From Calliopsis andreniformis (lineage: Eukaryota > Arthropoda > Insecta > Hymenoptera > Andrenidae): 64,000 nucleotides of DNA. How positions within the stretch are numbered: the stretch's first letter is position 1; each line of letters opens with the position of its first letter. Location of the stretch: assembly GCF_051401765.1 (NCBI RefSeq), contig NW_027480468.1, positions 1,178,001 through 1,242,000 on the forward strand. Direction: 5' to 3'. Below are positions 50,932 through 61,300 of this stretch, piece by piece. A program made the translations under genes and the position numbers. The notes under the pieces are model-generated. The model made no database searches. It saw only the letters and a list, made by a program, of their open reading frames with translations, and had not been told where the DNA came from.

Positions 50932-52801
50932 ATGCTCAATCCTCAATCCTCAATCTTCAATCCTCAATACTCAGTCTTCAATCCTCGATCCTCAATACTC
51001 AATCCTCAATCCTCATTCTTCAATCCTCAATACCCAATCCTCAATCTTCTATCCTCAATCCTCAATCCTCAATTCTCAATCCTCGATCCTCAATCCTCGG
51101 ACCTCAAACAGCAATACTCAACCCTCAGTCCTCGTCCTCAATCCACAACCATCAATACTGAATCCTCAATCTTCAATCATCAATATTCAATCTTCAGTCC
51201 TCAATCCTCAATCCTCAATCCTCAAACCTCAATCCTCAACCGTCAGTCCTCGTCCTCAAACCTCAACCCTCAATCCTCAATCCTCAATGTTCAATCATCA
51301 ATACTCAGTCTTCCATCCTTCATCCTCAATCCTCAATCGTTAATCCTCAATGCTCAATATTCAATCCTCAATCCTCAGTCCACAAACCTCAATTCTGAAT
51401 CCTCAATCCTGAGTTCTCAATCTTCAGCCCTCAGTCCTCAACAGTCAGTAGTCAATCCTCAATCCTCAGTAGAATATCCTCAATTCACAGCTTTCAACAC
51501 TCAATACTCGATCTGCAATCTTCAAACCACTATCCACAAACATCAATTCTCATCACTCAACCCTCAACACTCAGTCCTCAATGTTCAATCCTCAATCCTC
51601 AATTCTCAATCTTCAATGCTCAATACTGAACCTTCAATCCTCAATCCTCATTCTTCAGTCCTCAATACCCAATCCTCAATCTTCAATCCTCAATCCTCAA
51701 TCCTCGATTCTCAATCCTCAATACTCAGTCCTCAGTCCTCAAACCTCAATCCTCAACCCCCAGCCCTCATCCTCAATCCTCAATCCTCAATCCTCAATCC
51801 TCAATCTTCAATCCTCAATACTCAATCTTCAATCCTCAATCCTCAGTCCACAATCTTCAATCCTCAATGCTCAATCCTCAATCCTCAATCTTCAATCCTC
51901 AATACTCAGTCTTCAATCCTCGATCCTCAATACTCAATCCTCAATCCTCATTCTTCAATCCTCAATACCCAATCCTCAATCTTCAATCCTCAATCCTCAA
52001 TCCTCAATTCTCAATCCTCGATCCTCAATCCTCGGACCTCAAACAGCAATACTCAACCCTCAGTCCTCGTCCTCAATCCACAACCATCAATACTGAATCC
52101 TCAATCTTCAATCATCAATATTCAATCTTCAGTCCTCAATCCTCAATCCTCAATCCTCAAACCTCAATCCTCAACCGTCAGTCCTCGTCCTCAAACCTCA
52201 ACCCTCAATCCTCAATCCTCAATGTTCAATCATCAATACTCAGTCTTCCATCCTTCATCCTCAATCCTCAATCCTTAGTCCTCAATGCTCAATATTCAAT
52301 CCTCAATCCTCAGTCCACAAACCTCAATTCTGAATCCTCAATCCTGAGTCCTCAATCTTCAGCCCTCAGTCCTCAACAATCAGTAGTCAATCCTCAATCC
52401 TCAGTAGAATATCCTAAATTCACAGCTTTCAACACTCAATACTCGATCTGCAATCTTCAAACCACTATCCACAAACATCAATTCTCATCACTCAACCCTC
52501 AACACTCAGTCCTCAATGTTCAATCCTCAATCCTCAATTCTCAATCTTCAATTATCAATACTGAACCTTCAATCCTCAATCCTCAATCCTCAATCCTCAA
52601 TCTTCAATCCTCAATACTCAATCTTAAAACCTCAATCCTCAATCCTCAATCCTCAATCATCAATCCTCAATCATCAATCCTCAATCTTCAATACTCAATC
52701 CTCAACGCTCAATCCTCAATCCTCAATACTCAACCATCAATCCTCAATTCTCAATACTCAATAGAATATCCTGAATTCTCAGGAATCTATACTCAAACCT
52801 C
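50932..52801 (+). repeat. Tandem duplication, two units of 935 bp
   Basis: Unit 1 begins at about 50932 and unit 2 at about 51867. The d3 islands at 51439 and 52374 are 935 bp apart, and the CCTCGGACCTCAAACAGC word recurs at the same offset. The units differ by few bases, for example CAACAGTCAG in the first island against CAACAATCAG in the second. Confidence 0.83.
52762..52789. other. Dyad, one mispair (10 of 11)
   Basis: The right arm reads TCAGGAATCTA, losing one A-T pair; otherwise as the D-type copies. Confidence 0.8.
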
Positions 52802-53339
52802 AATCCTCAACCCTCAGCCCTCATTCTCAATCCTCAATCCACAATCCTCAAACCTCAATCCTCAACCGTCAGTCCTCGTCCTCAATCCTCAACCCTCAAT
52901 CCTCAATCCTCCCATCTTCAATCATCAATACTCAATCTTCAATACTCAATTCTCAATCCTCAGTCCTCAAACCTCAATCCTGAATCCTCAATCCTGAATC
53001 CTCAATCTTCAGCCGTGTGTCCTCAACAGTCAGTTGTCAATCCTCAATCCTCAATAGAATATCCTCAATTCACAGTTTTCAATACTCAGTACTCAATCTG
53101 CAATCTTCAGATCTCTATCCACAAACTTCAATTCTTATCACTCAACCCTGAATACTCAGTCCCTAATCCTCAATCCTCAATCCTCAATCCTCAATCCTCA
53201 ATCCTCAATCCTCAATCTTAATCTTCAATCCTCAATACTCAATCTACAATACTCAATCCTCAATCCTCAATCCTCAATCCTCAATTTTCAATCCTCAATA
53301 CTCAATCTGCAATCCTCAATACTCAGTCCGCAATCCTGA

Positions 53340-56300
53340 ATGCTCAATCCTCAATCCTCAACCTTCAATCCTCAATACTCAGTCTTCAATCCTCGATCCT
53401 CAATACTCAATCCTCAATCCTCATTCTTCAATCCTCAATACCCAATCCTCAATCTTCAATCCTCAATCCTCAATCCTCAATTCTCAATCCTCGATCCTCA
53501 ATCCTCGGACCTCAAACAGCAATCCTCAATCATCAATCCTCAATCTTCAATACTCAATCCTCAATACTCAATCCTCAATCCTCAAACCTCAATCCTCAAC
53601 CGTCAGTCCTCGTCCTCAAACCTCAACACCCAGTCCTCAATCCTCAATCTTCAATCATCAATACTCTATCTTCAATCCTCAATCCTCAATCCTCAATATT
53701 CAACGCACAACCCTCAACCATCAATCCTCAATACTCAACCATCAATCCTCAATTCTCAATACTCAATAGAATATCCTGAATTCTCATGGTTCAATACTCA
53801 ATCCACAATATTCAATAATCAAATCTGAATCCTCAAACATCAATTCTCAAAACTCAAAACTCAACTCGCAGTCCTCTCTCATCAATCCTCCATCCTCAAT
53901 CCTCAATCCTCAAGCGTCAATCCTCAATCCTCAATCCGCAATCCTCAATCCTCAATCCTCAATCCTCAATCCTCAATCTTCAATCCCCAATCCTCAATCC
54001 TCAGTCCTCAATCCACATTCTTCAATCCTCAATACCCAATCGTCAATCTACAATACTCAATCCTCAATCCTCAATACTCAGTCCTCAATCGTCAATCTTC
54101 AATCCTCAATACTCAATCTTCAAACCTCAATCCTCAATCCGCAATACACAATCCTCAATCTTCAATCCTCAATCCTCATTCCTCAATCCTCAAACCTCAA
54201 TCCTCAATCCTCAATCCTCAGTCCTCGAACCTCAAACCTGTATCCTCAATCCTGAATCCTCAATCTTCAGACCTCAGTCCTCAACAATCAGTTGTCGATT
54301 ATCAATCCTCAATAGAATATCATCAATGCACTGTTTTCAATACCCAATACTCAATCTGCAATTTTCAAATCTCTATCCACAAACATCAATTCTCATGATT
54401 CAACATTCAACACTCAGTCCCCAATCCTCAATCTTCAATACTCAATCCTCAATCCTCAATCCTCGATCCTCAATCATCAATCCTCAATACACGATCCTCA
54501 ATCCTCAATCCTCAATCCTCAACCTTCAATCCTCAATACTCAATCTTCAAACCTCAATCCTCAATCCGCAATTCTCAATCCTCAATCCTCAGTCCTCAGA
54601 CCTCAAACCTCTACCCTCAACCCTCAGCCCTCATCCTCAATCCTCAATCCTCAATCCACAATCCTCAATCCTCAATCTTCAATCCTCAATACTCAATCTT
54701 CAATAATCAATCCTCAATTCTCAATCCTCCATCCTCAATTCTCAGTCCTCAGACCTCAAACCTCTACCCTCAACCCTCAGCCCTCATCCTCAATCCTCAA
54801 TCCTCAATCCTCAATCCTCAATCCTCAATCTTCAATCCTCAATACTCAATCTTCAATAATCAATCCTCAATTCTCAATCCTCAATAATCAATCCTCAATC
54901 GTCAATCCTCAATCACCAATCCTCAATCTTCAATCCTCAATCCTCAATCATCAATCCTCAATCCTCAATTTTCAATCCTCAATACTCAATCTGCAATCCT
55001 CAATACTCAGTCCGCAATCCTGAATGCTCAATCCTCAATCCTCAATCTTCAATCCTCAATACTCAGTCTTCAATCCTCGATCCTCAATACTCAATCCTCA
55101 ATCCTCATTCTTCAATCCTCAATACCCAATCCTCAATCTTCAATCCTCAATCCTCAATCCTCAATTCTCAATCCTCGATCCTCAATCCTCGGACCTCAAA
55201 CAGCAATACTCAACCCTCAGTCCTCGTCCTCAATCCACAACCATCAATACTGAATTCTCAATCTTCAATCATCAATATTCAATCTTCAGTCCTCAATCCT
55301 CAATCCTCAATCCTCACACCTCAATCCTCAATCTTCAATCATCAATACTCTATCTTCAATCCTCAATCCTCAATCCTCAATATTCAACGCACAACCCTCA
55401 ACCATCAATCCTCAATACTCAACCATCAATCCTCAATTCTCAATACTCAATAGAATATCCTGAATTCTCATGGTTCAATACTCAATCCACAATATTCAAT
55501 AATCAAATCTGAATCCTCAAACATCAATTCTCAAAACTCAAAACTCAACTCTCAGTCCTCTCTCATCAATCCTCCATCCTCAATCCTCAATCCTCAAGCG
55601 TCAATCCTCAATCCTCAATCCGCAATCCTCAATCCTCAATCCTCAATCCTCAATCCTCAATCTTCAATCCCCAATCCTCAATCCTCAGTCCTCAATCCAC
55701 ATTCTTCAATCCTCAATACCCAATCCTCAATCTACAATACTCAATCCTCAATCCTCAATACTCAGTCCTCAATCGTCAATCTTCAATCCTCAATACTCAA
55801 TCTTCAAACCTCAATCCTCAATCCGCAATACACAATCCTCAATCTTCAATCCTCAATCCTCATTCCTCAATCCTCAAACCTCAATCCTCAATCCTCAATC
55901 CTCAGTCCTCGAACCTCAAACCTGTATCCTCAATCCTGAATCCTCAATCTTCAGACCTCAGTCCTCAACAATCAGTTGTCGATTATCAATCCTCAATAGA
56001 ATATCATCAATGCACTGTTTTCAATACCCAATACTCAATCTGCAATTTTCAAATCTCTATCCACAAACATCAATTCTCATGATTCAACATTCAACACTCA
56101 GTCCCCAATCCTCAATCTTCAATACTCAATCCTCAATCCTCAATCCTCGATCCTCAATCATCAATCCTCAATACACGATCCTCAATCCTCAATCCTCAAT
56201 CCTCAACCTTCAATCCTCAATACTCAATCTTCAAACCTCAATCCTCAATCCGCAATTCTCAATCCTCAATCCTCAGTCCTCAGTCCTCAAACCTCTACCC

Positions 56301-56707
56301 TCAACCCTCAGCCCTCATCCTCAATCCTCAATCTTCAATCCACAATCCTCAATCCTCAATCTTCAATCCTCAATACTCAATCTTCAATAATCAATCCTCA
56401 ATTCTCAATCCTCCATCCTCAATTCTCAGTCCTCAGACCTCAAACCTCTACCCTCAACCCTCAGCCCTCATCCTCAATCCTCAATCCTCAATCCTCAATC
56501 CTCAATCCTCAATCTTCAATCCTCAATACTCAATCTTCAATAATCAATCCTCAATTCTCAATCCTCAATAATCAATCCTCAATCGTCAATCCTCAATCAC
56601 CAATCCTCAATCTTCAATCCTCAATCCTCAATCATCAATCCTCAATCCTCAATTTTCAATCCTCAATACTCAATCTGCAATCCTCAATACTCAGTCCGCA
56701 ATCCTGA
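53340..56707 (+). repeat. Tandem duplication, two units of 1684 bp
   Basis: The d2 islands at 54282 and 55966, the CAACGCACAACC words near 53702 and 55386, and the dyads at 53767 and 55451 all repeat at exactly 1684 bp. The stretch 54326-54706 against 56010-56390 differs at only a few bases. A difference lies at the D-marker region: 53517-53580 lacks a cassette that is present near 55200-55310. Confidence 0.85.
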
Positions 56708-57505
56708 ATGCTCAATCCTCAATCCTCAATCTTCAATCCTCAATACTCAGTCTTCAATCCTCGATCCTCAATACTCAATCCTCAATCCTCATTCTTCAAT
56801 CCTCAATACGCAATCCTCAATCTTCAATCCTCAATCCTCAATCCTCAATTCTCAATCCTCGATCCTCAATCCTCGGACCTCAAACAGCAATCCTCAATCC
56901 TCAATCCTCAATCTTCAATCCTCAATACTCAATCTTCAATAATCAATCCTCAATTCTCAATCCTCAATAATCAATCCTCAATCGTCAATCCTCAATCACC
57001 AATCCTCAATCTTCAATCCTCAATCCTCAATCATCAATCCTCAATCCTCAATTTTCAATCCTCAATAGTCAATCTGCAATCCTCAATACTCAGTCCGCAA
57101 TCCTGAATGCTCAATCCTCAATCCTCAATCTTCAATCCTCAATACTCAGTCTTCAATCCTCGATCCTCAATACTCAATCCTCAATCCTCATTCTTCAATC
57201 CTCAATACCCAATCCTCAATCTTCAATCCTCAATCCTCAATCCTCAATTCTCAATCCTCGATCCTCAATCCTCGGACCTCAAACAGCAATACTCAACCCT
57301 CAGTCCTCGTCCTCAATCCACAACCATCAATACTGAATTCTCAATCTTCAATCATCAATATTCAATCTTCAGTCCTCAATCCTCAATCCTCAATCCTCAC
57401 ACCTCAATCCTCAACCGTCAGTCCTCGTCCTCAAACCTCAACACTCAATCCTGAATCCTCAATGTTCAATCATCAATACTCAATCTTCAATCCTCGATCC
57501 TCAAT
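56708..57505 (+). repeat. Tandem duplication, two units of 399 bp
   Basis: The sequence starting GCTCAATCCTC at 56709 recurs at 57108, with identical following words through CCTCGGACCTCAAACAGC (near 56870 and 57270). 399 is 57 x 7. The first unit continues directly into the left flank of the second, giving a local third and fourth start of the D-type unit. Confidence 0.8.
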
Positions 57506-58078
57506 CCTCAATCCTTAATCCTCAATCCTCAATATTCAATCCTCAATCCTCAGTCCACAAACCTCAGTTCTGAATCCTCAATCCTGAGTCCTCAATCTTC
57601 AGCCCTCAGTCCTCAACAATCAGTAGTCAATCCTCAATCCTCAGTAGAATATCCTCAATTCACAGCTTTCAACACTCAATACTCGATCTGCAATCTTCAA
57701 ACCACTATCCACAAACATCAATTCTCATCACTCAACCCTCAACACTCAGTCCTCAATGTTCAATCCTCAATCCTCAATTCTCAATCTTCAATCCTCAATA
57801 CTGAAACTTCAATCCTCAATCCTCAATCCTCGATCCTCAATCCTCAATACTCAATCCTCAATCCTCAATCCTCAATACGCAATCCTCAATCCCCAATCCT
57901 CAATCCTCAATCTTCAATCCTCAATACTCAATCTTCAAACCTCAATCCTCAATCCTCAATCCTCAATCCTCAATCGTCAATCCTCAATCATCAATCCTCA
58001 ATCTTCAATACTCAATCATCAACGCTCAATCCTCAATCCTCAATACTCAACCATCAATCCTCAATTCCCAATACTCAA

Positions 58079-58106
58079 TAGAATATCCTGAATTCTCAGG
58101 ATTCTA
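58079..58106. other. Perfect-arm dyad
   Basis: All 11 arm pairs are present. The left flank CAATTCCCAATACTC is shared only with 61685, pointing to a common duplication. Confidence 0.83.
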
Positions 58107-58300
58107 TACTCAAACCTCAATCCTCAACCCTCAGCCCTCATTCTCAATCCTCAATCCACAATCCTCAAACCTCAATCCTCAACCGTCAGTCCTCGTCCTC
58201 AATCCTCAACCCTCAATCCTCAATCCTCCCATCTTCAATCATCAATACTCAATCTTCAATCCTCAATTCTCAATCCTCAGTCCTCAAACCTCAATCCTGA

Positions 58301-61300
58301 ATCCTCAATCCTCAATCCTCAATCCTCATTCTTCAATCCTCAATACCCAATCCTCAATCTTCAATCCTCAATCCTCAATCCTCGATTCTCAATCCTCAAT
58401 ACTCAGTCCTCAGCCCTCAAACCTCAATCCTCAACCCCCAGCCCTCATCCTCAATCTTCAATCCTCAATCATCAATACTCTATCTTCAATCCTCAATCCA
58501 CAATCCTCAATCCTCAATACTCAATCCTCAATATTCAACGCATAACCCTCAGCCATCAATGCTCAACACTCAACCATCAATCCTCAATTCTCAATGCTGA
58601 ATAGAATATCCTGAATTCTCATGGTACAATACTCAATCCACACTATTGGATAATCAAATCTGAAACCTCAAACATCAATTCTCAAAACTCAATCCTCAAC
58701 ACTCAGTCCTCTCTCGTCAATCCTCCATCCTCAATCCTCAATCCTCAAGCGTCAATCCTCAATCCTCAATCCTCAACCCTCAATCCTCAGTCCTCAAACC
58801 TCCACCACGAATCCTCAATTCTGAATCCTGAATCTTCAGCCATAAGACCTCAACAATCAATTGTCAATCCTCATTCCTCAATAGAATATCCTCAATTCAC
58901 AGTTTTCAATACTCAACCCCATTCTTCAATCTTCAAATCTCAATCCACAAACCTCAATTCTCATCACGCAACCCTCAACACTTAGTCCTCAATCTGCAAT
59001 CCTCAATCCTCAATCCTCAATCTTCAATCCTCAATACTCAATCCTCAATCTTCAATCCTCAATCCTCAATCCTCAATCCTCAATCCACATTCTTCAATCC
59101 TCAATCCTCAATACTCAATCCTCAATCGTCAATCTTCAATCCTCAATACTCAATCTTCAATCCTCAATCCTCAATCCTCAATCCTCAATCCTCAATCCTC
59201 ATTCTTCAATCCTCAATCTTCAATGCTCAATCTTCAATCCTCAATCCTCAATCCTCAATCCTCAATCCTCAATCCTCAATCCTCAATCCTCAGTCCTCAA
59301 ACCTCAATCCTGAATCCCCGATCCTGAATCCTCAATCCTCAGCCCTCAGTCCTCAACAATCAGTTGTCAATCCTTAATCCTCAATAGAGTATCCTCAATT
59401 CACAGGTTTCAGTACTCAATACTCAACCTGCAATCTTCAAATCCCTATCCACAAACATCAATTCTCATCACTCAGACCTCAACACTCAGTCCCCAATACT
59501 CAATCTTCAATCCTCAATCCTCAATCCTCAATCCTCAATCCTCAGTCCTCAATACTCAATCCTCAATCCTCAATTCTCAATCCTCAATGCTCAATACTCA
59601 ATCGTCAATCCTCAATCCCCAATCCTCAATGTTCAATCCTCAATCCTCAATCCGCAATCCTCAATTCTCAATCTTCAATCCTCAATAATCAATCTTCAAT
59701 CCTCAATCCTCAACCCTCAATCCTCAATCCTCAATCCTCAATCCTCAACCTTCAAACCTCAATACTCAAACTGCAATCCTCAATCCTCAGTCCTCACTCC
59801 TCAATCCTCATCCTTCAATCCTCAATACCGAATCCTCAATCTTCAATGCTCAATCCTCAATCCTCAATTCTCAATCCTCAATCCTCAATCCTCAGACTTC
59901 AAACACCAATACTCAAGCCCCAGTCCTCGTCCTCAACCCACAACCCTCAACCCTCAATCCTCAATCTTCATTCTATAATATTCAATCTTCAATCCTCAAT
60001 CCTCAATCCTCAATCCTCAATCCTCAACCCTCAATCCTCAATGTTCAATCCTCAATACGCAATCCTCAGTCTTCAATCCTCAATCCTCAATACTCAATCC
60101 TCAATCCTCAATACTCAGTCCTCACTCCTCAATCTTCAATCCTCAATACTCAATCTTCAATCCTCAATCCTCAATCCTCAATGCGCAATCTTCAATCCTC
60201 AATACTGAATCTTCAATCCTCAATCCTCAATCCTCAATCCTCAATCCTCATTCTTCAATCCTCAACACCCAATCCTCAATCTTCAATCCTCAATGTTCAA
60301 TCCGCAATACCCAATCCTCAGACTTCAAACACCAATACTCAAGCCCCAGTCCTCGTCCTCAACCCACAACCCTCAATCCTCAATCCTCAAACTTCAATCT
60401 ATAATATTCAATCTTCAATCCTCAATCTTCAATCCTCAACCCTCAATCCTCAATCCTCAATCCTCAATCCTCAATCTTCAATCCTCAATACTCAATCTTC
60501 AATCCACAATCATCAATCCTCAATCCACAATCCACATTCTTGAATCCTCAACACCAAATCCTCAAACTTCAATCCTCATTCCTCAGTCCTCAATTCTCAA
60601 TCCTCAACCCTCAACCCTCAGACCTCAAACATCAATACTCAACCCTCAGTCCTCGTCCTCAATCCACAACCCTCAATTCTCGATCCTCAATCTTCAATCA
60701 TCAATATTCAATCTTCAATCCTCAATCCTCAATCCTCAATCCTCAATCCTCAATGCTCAAACCTCAATCCTCAATCCTCAATCCTCAACCCTCAATCCTC
60801 AATCCTCAATACTCAATCTGCAATACTCAATCCTCAATAATTAATCCTCTATCCTCATTCTTCAATCCTCAATGCCCAGTCCTCAATCTTCAATCCTCAA
60901 TCCTCAATCCTCAATTCTCAATCCTCAATCCTCAATCCTCAATCATCAATCCTCAATCCTCAATCTTCAATCCTCAATCCTCAATCCTCAATCCTCAATG
61001 TTCAATCCGCAATACACAATCCTCAATCTTCAATCCTCAATCCTCATTCCTCAATCCTCAAACCTCGATCCTCAATCCTCAATCCTCAGTCCTCGAACCT
61101 CAAACCTGTATCCTCAATCCTGAATCCTCAATCTTCAGACCTCAGTCCTCAACAGTCAGTTGTCAATTATCAATCCTCAATAGAATATCATCAATTCACT
61201 GTTTTCAATACTCAATACTCAATCTGCAATTTTCAAATCTCTATCCACAGACATCAATTCTCATCATTCAACCCTCAACACTCAGTCCCCAATCCTCAAT

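Larger units (their letters stand above)
49901..53300 (+). repeat. Block D, copy 2, with 935-bp tandem duplication
   Basis: Islands are d3 (51439), d3 (52374) and d4 (53024). The d3 pair and its flanks from about 50932 repeat at 935 bp. The left end, 49.93-50.75 kb, is an island-free stretch of nearly 2 kb (49590-51438) with the words CTATAATATTC and AGTCCTCGTCCTCAACCC. That stretch recurs at 59.85-60.68 kb. A dyad element lies at 52762-52789. Confidence 0.78.
53301..58300 (+). repeat. Block D, copy 2, with 1684-bp and 399-bp tandem duplications
   Basis: Islands are d2 (54282), d2 (55966) and d3 (57614). Two 1684-bp units start at about 53340 and 55024, and a third start at 56708 is followed by a 399-bp repeat at 57107. 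Reduced dyads lie at 53767-53794 and 55451-55478 and a perfect one at 58079-58106. 57.1-58.1 kb reappears at 63.09-64.0 kb at offset 5987. Confidence 0.8.
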
